64,000 bases of DNA from NCBI GenBank assembly GCA_965214325.1, contig CBDCBG010000006.1, forward strand, positions 1-64,000, given 5' to 3'. Positions 6,732 to 14,009 of the stretch are shown one piece after another (position 1 is the first letter of the stretch; the number at the start of each line of letters is the position of its first letter). Source of the DNA: JAJEFO01 sp965214325 (lineage in GTDB: Bacteria; Pseudomonadota; Alphaproteobacteria; Rhodobacterales; Rhodobacteraceae). The notes under the pieces were generated by a model, which saw only the letters and a list, made by a program, of their open reading frames with translations, was not told where the DNA came from and did no database searches. Position numbers and translations under genes: made by a program.

Positions 6732-9195
6732 TGACCGCAAGGTCTGGCCGGACTTTCTTTCGCTCCCGCGAGGCCGTTGTTCCATGGCAGTCGGCGCCGG
6801 TGCGGATTTTTTGGCACAGGGGGGTTGACACTTCCGCCGGTCCGTGCAATCCAGGCTGCGGGACACTGCATCTTCCGGAGCGGGAGCGATGGATCCGCGG
6901 ATCGAGCGCCTTGAGACGACCACCTTTTTCGGCCGCCGCCTGACGCGGCGCCAGATCGCCGACATCCAGGAGACGGTGGCGCTGCTTCCCAACAACACCC
7001 GCAACGAGCTCGCGAAGACGATCTGCGAGCACCTGAACTGGAACACGCCCAAGGGCGACTACCGCGTGTCGGCCTGCCTCCGCATGCTGGAGCAGCTGGA
7101 GGGGTTCGGGATCCTGACGCTTCCGGAGAAGCGGAGCACCGGCTCCGGCGCGCTGCCGCCGATCTGCCACACGGCGGCATCGGACCCGCAGCCGGAGATC
7201 GCCTGCGAGCTGTCCGCCCTCGAGCCTCTGTCGCTGCACGCCGCGGACGGTCCCGACGAGAAGGTGGAGTGGAACGAGCTTGTCGACCGCCATCACTGCC
7301 TGGGCTGTCCGCGCCCGTTCGGCCCGCACCTGCGCTGGTTCGTCCTGGACCGTGACGGCCGCCGCCTCGGCTGCCTGCTGTTCGAGGCGGCGTCGCGGAC
7401 GCTGCCGGCGCGCGACGAATGGATCGGATGGAGCGGACCGGACCGCGAGCGCCGGCTGCACCTGGTGCTGGGCAATTCCCGCTTCATCGTGTTTCCATGG
7501 GTGGCCGTGACGAACCTTGCCTCGCGGGTCCTCGGCATGGCGGCGGCCCGCCTTCCCGGGGAGTGGGAGCGCCGCCACGGCTGCCGCCCCGTGCTGTGCG
7601 AGACGTTCATCGACCCGACGCGCTTCGACGGGGCGTGCTACCGCGCCGCCAACTGGGAGCGCATCGGAATGACCGCCGGCCGGAAGTCGGGCCGGCGGGC
7701 GAAGCCGGCGAAGGAGATCCTCGTCCTTCCCCTCGGCCGGGACTTCCGCGACGTCCTCCAGGGGCGCGCGGCTCCGGCACGCTCGCCGCGCCCGCCGCGT
7801 CCCGACCGGGACGATCCGCTGGTCGCGGCGTGGCTGCAGGTCGTCGACGCCGCCACGGCGCTGGCCGACGCGCACGACCGCCGCTGGATGAAGCGGCGGC
7901 GGGTCCTCAACAGCCTCATCGTGATGCTGTTCGTGTTCCGGCTGGTCCTGTCGCGGGGGGAGAAGGGCTACGCGACCGTGACCGCCGAGCTCTGGGAGCA
8001 GTGCCGCAAGCTGGGGATCGCCCTGCCTCAACGCGAGCCGGTGGCCGCCTCGTCGATCTGCAAGGCCCGGCAAAGGGTGCACGAGGAGCTGTTCCTGGAC
8101 CTTCACCGCGAGATCCTCCGCCACGGCGGCGAGGGCGGGCGCTGGAAGGGCCGCCGCCCGTTCGCGGTCGACGGAACGAAGATGAACCTGCCCCGGACGC
8201 TGGTCGATGCCGGCTACCCGCTCCCGCACGGCGGCGCCCACTATCCGCAGGGGCTGGTGTCCTGCCTGTACCGGCTCGACACCAAGGTCCCGGTCGACTT
8301 CTCGCTCTCCGCCCGCGCCTGCGAGCGGGCCGCGGCCATGGGCCACCTGCACGCCCTGGAGGCCGGCGACGTCGTCGTGTTCGACCGGGGACACTTCTCG
8401 TTCGAGCTCCTGTACGCCGTCATCCGCACGGGCGCCCATCCGGTGTTCCGGCTCCAGCGCAACCGCGTGGGCGCCTTCAGGGACTTCATGGAGGGCGACC
8501 GCACCGAGACCGTCGTCACCGCCGCCCCGGGACCGGACACGCAGCGAGAGCTTGCCGAACGTCGGCCCGGCGAGCGCTTCGATCCGGTCGACCTCCGGCT
8601 GGTCCGCTGCAAGACGGACGGCGACGACTGCCATCTCGTCACGACACTGCTCGATGCCGGCCACGTCTCCGCCGAGGATCTTGGCCATCTCTACCATGGA
8701 CGGTGGGGAATCGAGGAGCTGTACAAGGTCTCGAAGCGAACCATCGCGGTGGACGGGTTCCACGGCCGGACCGAGCGCGGCGTGCGCCAGGAACTCTACG
8801 CCCACTTCAACCTGATCGCCATGACGCGGCTGCTTTCCGGGCATGGCGACGACCTGCTCGCAGACATCCGCGAGCAGGGAAAGGAACGCCAGGCCGTGAA
8901 CTTCAGAAACGCGATCGCGATCGTGGCCGCCAACATCGAGGAGATGCTGCTCGCGCAGGCCGAAGCCGTCGCGCAGGCCGTGACCCGGATGGCCGAGGGA
9001 ATCCTCAAGGTGCGCGGCCGGCTCCGGCCGGGACGGTCGTATCCCAGGAAATCGATGAAGCCGGTCAGCAAGTGGACCCGAAGGAGAAAGGCCGCAGCCT
9101 GAAGCCGGAAAATCTCCGGAAAGGCAGGGCCCCCTGCTGCGAAAAGGCGCGACTCCTTAAGGAAATGACGCCAAATCCTTAAGGAAATGCCATTG
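6717..9195 (+). mobile_element. Complete IS4-type insertion sequence with DruA-transposase fusion (2479 bp)
   Basis: Bounded by 15-bp imperfect terminal inverted repeats and a 10-bp target duplication, and inserted in the C-terminal part of the ISAs1 transposase. It holds one gene at 6889-9102. Near the right end TCCTTAAGGAAATG occurs twice (9154-9167 and 9176-9189) with a 22-bp period; the second copy overlaps the terminal repeat, so these may be transposase binding sites. The clean duplication and open reading frame suggest a recent insertion. Confidence 0.92.
6889..9102 (+). CDS. IS4-family DDE transposase fused to N-terminal DruA/DUF4338 domain
   Basis: A 737-residue protein with two parts. 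Residues 10-95 match the helical N-terminus of DUF4338 proteins (ICEHLNWNTPKGDYRVSA). Residues about 130-285 match its core (RHHCLGCPRPFGPHLRWFVL, DEWIGWSG, PWVAVTNLASRVLG, ETFIDPTRFDGACYRAANW). DUF4338 is the domain of DruA from the Druantia anti-phage system. The C-terminal part is an IS4-type DDE catalytic domain: D428 in AVDGTKM, D499 in VVFDRGH and E609 in the signature YHGRWGIEELYKVSK, which fits Y-(2)-R-(3)-E-(6)-K exactly. The ATG at 6889 follows GGAGCGGGAGCG. The frame is intact. How the DruA part contributes to transposition is unknown to me. Confidence 0.88.
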   Translation: MDPRIERLETTTFFGRRLTRRQIADIQETVALLPNNTRNELAKTICEHLNWNTPKGDYRVSACLRMLEQLEGFGILTLPEKRSTGSGALPPICHTAASDPQPEIACELSALEPLSLHAADGPDEKVEWNELVDRHHCLGCPRPFGPHLRWFVLDRDGRRLGCLLFEAASRTLPARDEWIGWSGPDRERRLHLVLGNSRFIVFPWVAVTNLASRVLGMAAARLPGEWERRHGCRPVLCETFIDPTRFDGACYRAANWERIGMTAGRKSGRRAKPAKEILVLPLGRDFRDVLQGRAAPARSPRPPRPDRDDPLVAAWLQVVDAATALADAHDRRWMKRRRVLNSLIVMLFVFRLVLSRGEKGYATVTAELWEQCRKLGIALPQREPVAASSICKARQRVHEELFLDLHREILRHGGEGGRWKGRRPFAVDGTKMNLPRTLVDAGYPLPHGGAHYPQGLVSCLYRLDTKVPVDFSLSARACERAAAMGHLHALEAGDVVVFDRGHFSFELLYAVIRTGAHPVFRLQRNRVGAFRDFMEGDRTETVVTAAPGPDTQRELAERRPGERFDPVDLRLVRCKTDGDDCHLVTTLLDAGHVSAEDLGHLYHGRWGIEELYKVSKRTIAVDGFHGRTERGVRQELYAHFNLIAMTRLLSGHGDDLLADIREQGKERQAVNFRNAIAIVAANIEEMLLAQAEAVAQAVTRMAEGILKVRGRLRPGRSYPRKSMKPVSKWTRRRKAAA

Positions 9196-9205
9196 ATGGG
9201 ACGAC
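9181..9205 (+). repeat. Right terminal repeat and target-site duplication of IS4-type element
   Basis: Bases 9181-9195 (AAGGAAATGCCATTG) pair with the left repeat at 6717-6731. Bases 9196-9205 repeat ATGGGACGAC from 6707-6716. Removing 6717-9205 rejoins the ISAs1 transposase frame as GWDDGFLLKLV. Confidence 0.9.
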
Positions 9206-9288
9206 GGCTTCCTTCTGAAGCTTGTCAGCTCCGCAACAGGACTCGCGCAGGATCCAGAACCCTAAGAAATCCAAATGCGATAGCCCTG
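9206..9288 (+). pseudogene. ISAs1 transposase C-terminal fragment and right terminal repeat
   Basis: After the target duplication the ISAs1 frame continues as GFLLKLVSSATGLAQDPEP and stops at TAA 9263-9265. The family right end follows at 9271-9288: CCAAATGCGATAGCCCTG, whose reverse complement begins CAGGGCTATCGCATT, the recurrent ISAs1 terminus. This fixes the ISAs1 right boundary at about 9288. Confidence 0.85.
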
Positions 9289-9394
9289 ATAAGTGACCAC
9301 GTTCTTTTTGTGTTCTTCCGAGCTTTCTGGCAGCATGCGAAGAAAGGGAAGTTCACGCACCCTCGTCGCAGATGTTCAACGCAGGAGCGACCGC

Positions 9395-9626
9395 ATGGCC
9401 GTTGCAAGGACGCACCGTCGGGTTGTCTATCGCCTGTTGCCGCAGACGAAGGCGAACTGGCGGTGGCTTGAGACGGTTCTTGAAAGCCGGCGGCAGCCCT
9501 GCAATGCCGCGCTGGAGGAACGCATCGACTGCTACCGGAAGACGGGCAAGCAGCCTGACCTACTTCGATCAGACCAAGGCGCTGACGGAATGCCGCCGAG
9601 AGCTTCCCGAGATGGCGTCCGTGGCG
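9395..9626 (+). pseudogene. tnpB: tnpB copy A, 5' fragment (interrupted by the island)
   Basis: From ATG 9395, with GCAGGAGCG upstream, the translation gives the TnpB N-terminus (RRVVYRLLPQTKANWRWLE). One extra C near 9548 shifts the frame, and the next frame continues with LTYFDQTKALTECRRELPEM. Homology to copy B stops at 9626, inside the 7-bp attL core of the island. The rest of the gene resumes at 20118. The element left end should lie between 9289 and 9394. Confidence 0.85.
9620..9626 (+). repeat. attL core of the island
   Basis: CGTGGCG at the junction between tnpB sequence on the left (GATGGCGTC) and island sequence on the right (TCCGCAGTC). The 7-bp length is typical of the crossover region of tyrosine recombinases. 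The site is in tnpB rather than a tRNA gene, so it may be a secondary attachment site. Confidence 0.7.
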
Positions 9627-9689
9627 TCCGCAGTCTGATTGCTGATTCGGCCAAGCACACAAGGCGGGATCGCAAATCAGGCGCAATGC

Positions 9690-9699
9690 GTTACCACTT
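9690..9699 (+). promoter_or_regulatory. Candidate integrase arm-type site, left arm
   Basis: GTTACCACTT, an exact copy of one half of the palindrome found at 19968-19991 near the other end of the island. Matching sequences in both arms are what arm-type integrase sites look like; the assignment is inference. Confidence 0.4.
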
Positions 9700-9710
9700 A
9701 AATTCACACT

Positions 9711-9842
9711 TCAGGCAACGCCTCGCGCATGGGCGTGAAGATCAGTCAGGGTCCGGCGACCTATGAAGGCGTCTTTGGGCACCACTGTTTCAGGCGGCAC
9801 AAACCAGTTTTCGGCAGTCGCCTCTACTTTCACAAATGCCAT
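9711..9842 (-). CDS. 43-residue hypothetical protein at island left end
   Basis: A short reading frame on the minus strand beginning MAFVKVEATAENWFVPPE. The ATG at 9842 is preceded by AAAGGACAGAGAA, a good ribosome binding site, which is the main reason for calling it. It ends 85 bases from the attL core. I recognise no family. It points away from the rightward gene that starts at 9984, so the two may share a divergent promoter region. Confidence 0.4.
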   Translation of the reverse strand: MAFVKVEATAENWFVPPETVVPKDAFIGRRTLTDLHAHARGVA

Positions 9843-9927
9843 TTCTCTGTCCTTTCTATGTTGGCGGCGCGATCGCCGCCCGCTCCGTAGATCACATTGC
9901 CCAAACCAATTACATGCTTGCATTGCC

Positions 9928-9964
9928 TTGATGTGCTGGCAGTGTAAGCGTATGCTAGCAGTGT
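9928..9964 (+). promoter_or_regulatory. Promoter with overlapping direct repeats, upstream of 70-aa gene
   Basis: TTGATG (9928-9933) and TATGCT (9951-9956) are separated by 17 bp, a good sigma-70 arrangement. GCTGGCAGTGT (9935-9945) and GCTAGCAGTGT (9954-9964) are direct repeats with one mismatch in 11 and a 19-bp period. They cover the spacer and the -10 box, where a bound repressor would block transcription. Confidence 0.6.
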
Positions 9965-9983
9965 TCACAAAAGGAGAAACAAG

Positions 9984-10196
9984 ATGAACATTAGACTTAA
10001 TGCCGAATGCATGAACGCCATTGAGGAAATCAAATCCACTCTGTCAGACGTAACGGCAGAGAACGGCACTCGAATCGAACCGTCAACGATGGATTTGGTG
10101 ACGGCGGCCTTGATAAGCTTCGCAGCTGAAGCGGAACGCTCCGATGAAGGAACGATGGACTGGCTTGTTAGCTTGAGGCTTCAGGACCGCATCTAA
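9984..10196 (+). CDS. 70-residue protein, only rightward gene in the island
   Basis: Begins MNIRLNAECMNAIEEIKSTL, with a strong AAAGGAG seven bases before ATG 9984 and its own promoter at 9928-9956. The protein is acidic and predicted mostly helical, with no family that I recognise. Its isolated orientation, private promoter and operator-like repeats suggest an independently controlled function such as regulation, immunity or interference with a helper or competing phage. That is inference from context only. It converges on the leftward head operon. Confidence 0.6.
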   Translation: MNIRLNAECMNAIEEIKSTLSDVTAENGTRIEPSTMDLVTAALISFAAEAERSDEGTMDWLVSLRLQDRI

Positions 10197-10225
10197 AACC
10201 ACAGTCCGGCCCAATGCTTCGGGCA

Positions 10226-10266
10226 GGGCGGGCAGGACAAGGGGAGTCTCAAAACCCTTGCCGCCC
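10226..10266. terminator. Possible bidirectional hairpin between convergent island genes
   Basis: GGGCGG and CAAGGG (10226-10243) can pair with CCCTTGCCGCCC (10255-10266), leaving a six-base bulge. There is no clear T tract on either side, so terminator function is uncertain. Confidence 0.35.
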
Positions 10267-10357
10267 GTCCGCCTCCGGGCGTTAGAGGACAGGAAACCGC
10301 CCGAAGCCTGTTTGTTTCGTGCAATACAAAACGTTTCTCAAAATCTTCAACCCTATG

Positions 10358-10576
10358 TCAGTTGAGCGACGCCCGGTGCGCCTCGCCCGCCGCCCGAAGC
10401 TGCACCAATTCGGTAGCCTGCGCTCGGACAACTGCCGTGATCGCCGTAGCAGGGTCCGGCTCACCCGGATCGCTTCCGGTCGCCACGGTCGCCCCTGCGC
10501 GGGCCATCGCCTGCGCGGCCTCGACCACGGAAACGCGCAGTTTCACGTCGATTGTTTCCTCGTCCTCGTCCGTCAT
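10358..10576 (-). CDS. 72-residue acidic island protein, last gene of head operon
   Basis: Starts MTDEDEETIDVKLRVSVVEA at the ATG that overlaps the stop of the previous gene (ATGA at 10573-10576). A longer start at 10609 would overlap the neighbour more. The N-terminus is very acidic and the rest alanine-rich and helical. I recognise no family. Position at the end of the head operon suggests a virion or packaging accessory, but nothing in the sequence proves it. Confidence 0.55.
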   Translation of the reverse strand: MTDEDEETIDVKLRVSVVEAAQAMARAGATVATGSDPGEPDPATAITAVVRAQATELVQLRAAGEAHRASLN

Positions 10577-10764
10577 GGTCGCGTTCTCTCCTGTGTCAGC
10601 ATTGGCCATCGTGTTCTTGTCGGCTCGTGAAGCACGGCTCGCACAACATCCTTCGCCGAACAGTTGGTTGAAACTTTTTGCCGCACCGCGAGCAAGGCCG
10701 CCTCGGGCGGTCTATCTTCCGATCCCTCGCGTGCGGCTTCGAATGTCCCTTCGCGCTCATTCAT
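10573..10764 (-). CDS. 63-residue island protein downstream of portal
   Basis: ATG 10764 overlaps the portal stop (ATGAATGA), and its own stop overlaps the next start. This tight coupling supports it as a real member of the operon. The sequence MNEREGTFEAAREGSEDRPP is charged, with no recognised domain. Confidence 0.5.
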   Translation of the reverse strand: MNEREGTFEAAREGSEDRPPEAALLAVRQKVSTNCSAKDVVRAVLHEPTRTRWPMLTQERTRP

Positions 10765-11876
10765 CGGCCTCGATCAGGCCCGAGATTTCCAAGGCTTGCT
10801 GCATCGTGACGCCTTCAATGGACGACAGCTTGGAAGCCACCTGCGCCCGCGAAACCTGATCGCGCGGATACGAATCGAAGACCAGCTTGACCGGCGTTTC
10901 CAGCTTCCTCGAAAGCTCCCACTCCAGTTCCCGCGCAATCGGCAGGACGGTTCCAAGGTGCCACCTGCGGATTGCCTCGCGCTGGGCCGTGCCGTCTGCA
11001 TTGCCAATGAACAAGGCCGGCGGCGTGCCGGTCGCGGCCAGCGTCCGCTCGAAGGCGTCCGCCGCAAGCTGCACCTGCGCGGCGGTCGGTGCAGGTCCGA
11101 GTCGTGCGGGCATCCAGTCGCGTTTCGGTGCGCCACCAGCATCTCCAGCTCCGTCCGCGAAGGTCTCCATGAGCATGGTTCTGCCCCTCGCCTTCGCCAC
11201 GTCCGCCCGCAGCTGCGCCAAGGGATCGCGTTCTGGATCACCGTCGGCATTCGCGCCCTCGGCCCCCAGACCGGCGGGCGTCGGGATGAAGTTCGCAATC
11301 GCCGTGCTGCTTTCATCCGCAAGCGCTCTCTCGGCCTCGGCTCCAAGCCTTGCCGTGACGCTCGCCCAGGTGATCGGCGACCTGCCTCGGTATGTCGTCC
11401 CGGACCCGCTGCCCCACGGCAGGAAGATGACTTCCGATTGCGACAACAGCCACGTTTCGACTCGGCTCGGCCCGTATGAAGTCACCCGCACCCGCCAGGT
11501 TTCGGGATCGGTCGATCCGTCCTGCCAGTTCCAGTCCGCGCACGTCCTCAACTGGACCGCTCCGCTCGCGCCCATGCGGACAGCGTGAAGTGATTCTCCC
11601 CGGCGGATCAGGTCACGCCCTATCTGGCCCAGCACACGCGGCGTGACGGCCTCTTGAACCCACTCCGCACCGATCCACCCTCGCAGACGCGAAGGCGCGC
11701 CCCAGTGCGCCGCTGGCAGCCTCCACGGCGGCAGTCCTGCCAACGTCGGCGGCATTGCCGAGCGCCTGTTGCTCGGCCAGGGCAATGATCGTGGAGCTGT
11801 AGTCTCCGCCCGCCTCGCGGACCTCCTCCTCGTGGAACTCGTCGACCTCCTCGTGCCTCTGCCACGGCCAGCGCAT
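10757..11876 (-). pseudogene. HK97-type phage portal protein, one frameshift
   Basis: The portal forms the dodecameric channel through which DNA enters the capsid. The N-terminus (MRWPWQRHEEVDEFHEEEVR) starts at ATG 11876 in one frame and runs to FASAR. A one-base indel near 11675-11685 (GAGGGTGG) then moves reading to the frame that gives WIGAEWVQEAVTPRVLGQIG and continues unbroken to 10757. Portal features include SPITWASVTARLGAEAE and GTPPALFIGNADGTAQREA. Reconstructed length is about 372 residues. As written, no full portal can be made, although programmed slippage or a sequencing error cannot be excluded. The start overlaps the end of the connector gene. Confidence 0.75.
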
Positions 11877-12319
11877 CAGATCACCCCGGCCCGACGTACG
11901 CGCCACCGTGCCAGCAATGCCATTGCGCCGCTTTGCCGGAAGGCCTTCGAATGATCGGTCTCGTATCGGACGTTCAGAGGACCCGCAGAGGACGACTTCC
12001 GCACCCCGAATCCGGTGCTTTCGGAGTTCCACAGATACCCGACGAATCGCGCCATCGCTTCATTCCGGACTCCGTCCGGCGCTCCCGGCGCGTAGTCTTC
12101 AATGACGGCGCTTGCGGCTTCGGCCCTCGCCATGAGGCGCGGGTCTTTCTGGTAATCGCCAAGCCGATCAGCGCCCGGCAGACCCGCCAGCACGGCCAGG
12201 GCATTCGTCGCGATGGCCAGAGCCCTACCGCCTGTCTCGTCCGGCCACGGCCACGGCGTAAGCGTCACGTCGCCGAACGGTCCCGCCGATCTGAAAGCTT
12301 GTGCGCTTGTCTTCGTCAT
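11876..12319 (-). CDS. gp6-like head-tail connector protein
   Basis: A 147-residue protein with the helical core of the HK97 gp6 / head-tail connector family: GRALAIATNALAVLAGLPGA, QKDPRLMARAEAASAVIEDY and NEAMARFVGYL. Connectors of this type join the portal vertex to the tail. Keeping one on a tail-less element implies that particles are finished with tails supplied by another phage. The ATG at 12319 is the only good start; the stop overlaps the portal start. Confidence 0.7.
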   Translation of the reverse strand: MTKTSAQAFRSAGPFGDVTLTPWPWPDETGGRALAIATNALAVLAGLPGADRLGDYQKDPRLMARAEAASAVIEDYAPGAPDGVRNEAMARFVGYLWNSESTGFGVRKSSSAGPLNVRYETDHSKAFRQSGAMALLARWRVRRAGVI

Positions 12320-12462
12320 GTCGTCACCCGTTCATTGGCGCGCCGCCGGATCGAAAAGGAGAAACCCCTCCGGCGACGCGCCAGCGGGGCCATGAGCATG
12401 CCCCGCATCTCGTGTTACATCCATGCCCGGAACCGTCGTTCGACCGTCGCTCTCTCTGAGCG

Positions 12463-12905
12463 TCAGCGCTCGCGGCCGTCGGCGGGCTTGTAGGCAACGA
12501 TGGCGTTTCCGGCCACCGGCGTCGCGAGGAAGGTCCGTGACTGCCGACGCAGGTATATTTCCGCACCCCGTCAATGTCGGTGAAGTCGCTTCCTTCCACA
12601 ACGCGGCCCTCCGGCGTGTCCTCAATACCGGCGCGTCGTCGGCCTTGTAGTCAACCAATGGCCTTTGGGCAATGATCCTCGCCGCTGGCCTCGACCAGGA
12701 GCGCACCGTCGTCGTCCACGCTCGCCGTCAAGGTCCCTCTCCGGACACTGGCGACGGCATTCTCCATGCCCCTGCCAGATATCAGGAGGATGTCGGCGAA
12801 CCGACGACCCGCCTGTGCGGCGAGCGCATCTTCCGCAAGATCCTCGAAGGCCAGCGCCTGCGCTTCCGCCAGCATCTCGTTCATCTCGTCGGCGAGGACC
12901 GTCAT
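12463..12905 (-). pseudogene. Head-joining/closure-like gene, multiply frameshifted
   Basis: ATG 12905 (GAAGG five bases upstream) opens a good frame, MTVLADEMNEMLAEAQALAF, that ends at TGA after 84 codons. Joining frames by eye recovers a longer protein: VDYKADDAP, then IEDTPEGRVVEGSDFTDIDG, then YLRRQSRTFLATPVAGNAIV, ending at TGA 12463-12465. At least three small indels (about 12680, 12640 and 12560) are needed. The intact product would be about 145 residues. Its place between protease and connector suggests a head completion protein. I cannot name a specific family. Confidence 0.55.
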
Positions 12906-12921
12906 CGCCGCCTTCGTGAAC

Positions 12922-13437
12922 TCAACGTACTTGCAAGCACTCTCCGATGCAGTCGCATGTCAGAGGCGTGTTGACCGGCATCCGTGCGGCAATGAACCGC
13001 TGCCTCCGCGCCTCGACCTGACTCGCCGGGTAGGAGGGACTCCGCACCAGCCCGATCCCCGACAGGGTCGCGGCCTCAATGACGCGAATCCCGTCTTGCC
13101 GCGTCTCGGCCGTCGCCTTGAACTCGATGCTAAGGCCGGGCAGCCGCCTGTTTTCCACGCTGGCGAGTGCAAGCGCCCCGGCGGGCGTGGGCGGAACCAG
13201 GGCGCTCATGCGCAGTTCCTCCCTGCCGTCGGTCAGCTCAAGTCCGCCGTTCGGCATGAACGCCACGGCCTTCATGGGATCATGCCCCAGGTTCAACGTG
13301 ATCGCCTCGTCCATGCGGAGGCTTCCCGGCTCAAAACGCTCGCGATGGGTCGGCGAAATGTCGCCATAGCGCAGCACGGTCCCGGACAGCCTGCGCCCCT
13401 CGGCTCGGCATTCAAGGCCCAGCCAGCGCCGTTCCAT
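12922..13437 (-). CDS. HK97-family prohead serine protease
   Basis: A 171-residue protease that cleaves scaffold regions during capsid maturation. The catalytic His is in LNLGHDPM and the catalytic Ser in LPGLSIEFKA, the form of the GVSIGF motif used by the family. The N-terminal GTVLRYGDI and ERFEPGSL segments also fit. It begins three bases after the stop of the 188-aa gene. In this operon the protease follows rather than precedes the capsid gene. Confidence 0.85.
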   Translation of the reverse strand: MERRWLGLECRAEGRRLSGTVLRYGDISPTHRERFEPGSLRMDEAITLNLGHDPMKAVAFMPNGGLELTDGREELRMSALVPPTPAGALALASVENRRLPGLSIEFKATAETRQDGIRVIEAATLSGIGLVRSPSYPASQVEARRQRFIAARMPVNTPLTCDCIGECLQVR

Positions 13438-13440
13438 TTC

Positions 13441-14007
13441 TCAAATTTTCCAAATGGCCTGATCGGCCTCTTGAATCAGGAGCGCCGAACCGCCGAACCG
13501 TCGCGCCCAGACCCATACGTTGGAATCCCCGGCATTCGTGAACCAGTTGACCGTGCCTGGCTCGTAGGTCTTTCCCGCGACAGTGCCGTCAGGCGTCGCT
13601 CCGCCGTCCTCCACGTTGATGCCGGACACGTCCTGGCCGCCGACGTTGACCACGATGAAGCGGCCTCCTGCGGCAAGCCCCGGCGGGCTGGGCAGCATGA
13701 TCGGGGTGGCGTCCACCGTGATCCGCGCGGTGTTGCCGGGAACGATGCCGGACCCGTCAACCGGAGACACGGCGAGACGCGAAGAGGCCGCGCTCCAGGC
13801 CCAAAGCCGGGCGTCCTCCGGCAACGTGATCGTCGCGCTTTCGGCCCGCCCCAAACGGAATCCCGGCCCGTCAGGGGCTGACAGGCCGATTGACCATTCA
13901 AGAAAGTCGTTACCGACGTTGACCAGTGACGCGGCATCGCCACTGGTTCCAAGTCCGGTCAGGCGGATCGCGGTCCCGGTCAGGTCGAAGAGCTGGGTTC
14001 CTGCCAT
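13441..14007 (-). CDS. 188-residue island protein between capsid and protease
   Basis: Starts MAGTQLFDLTGTAIRLTGLG two bases after the capsid stop and ends three bases before the protease start. It looks beta-rich: many short hydrophobic strands, prolines and glycines, and phrases such as GGRFIVVNVGGQDVSG and VNWFTNAGDSNVWVWARRFG. A decoration, spike or head-stabilising protein is plausible because of its position and composition. I recognise no family and give no firm function. Confidence 0.65.
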   Translation of the reverse strand: MAGTQLFDLTGTAIRLTGLGTSGDAASLVNVGNDFLEWSIGLSAPDGPGFRLGRAESATITLPEDARLWAWSAASSRLAVSPVDGSGIVPGNTARITVDATPIMLPSPPGLAAGGRFIVVNVGGQDVSGINVEDGGATPDGTVAGKTYEPGTVNWFTNAGDSNVWVWARRFGGSALLIQEADQAIWKI

Positions 14008-14009
14008 CG

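Noticed and set aside
6475..8844. 789-codon open frame on the minus strand opposite the IS4-type transposase
   Set aside because: It is the antisense shadow of a very GC-rich gene: low-complexity Arg/Ala/Gly/Leu content, no domain, no start signal. The plus strand carries an unmistakable transposase with catalytic motifs.
12332..12706. 125-codon minus-strand frame between protease and connector
   Set aside because: It has no family resemblance along most of its length and is one of three frames through a frameshifted joining gene; parts of each frame contribute to the reconstructed protein.
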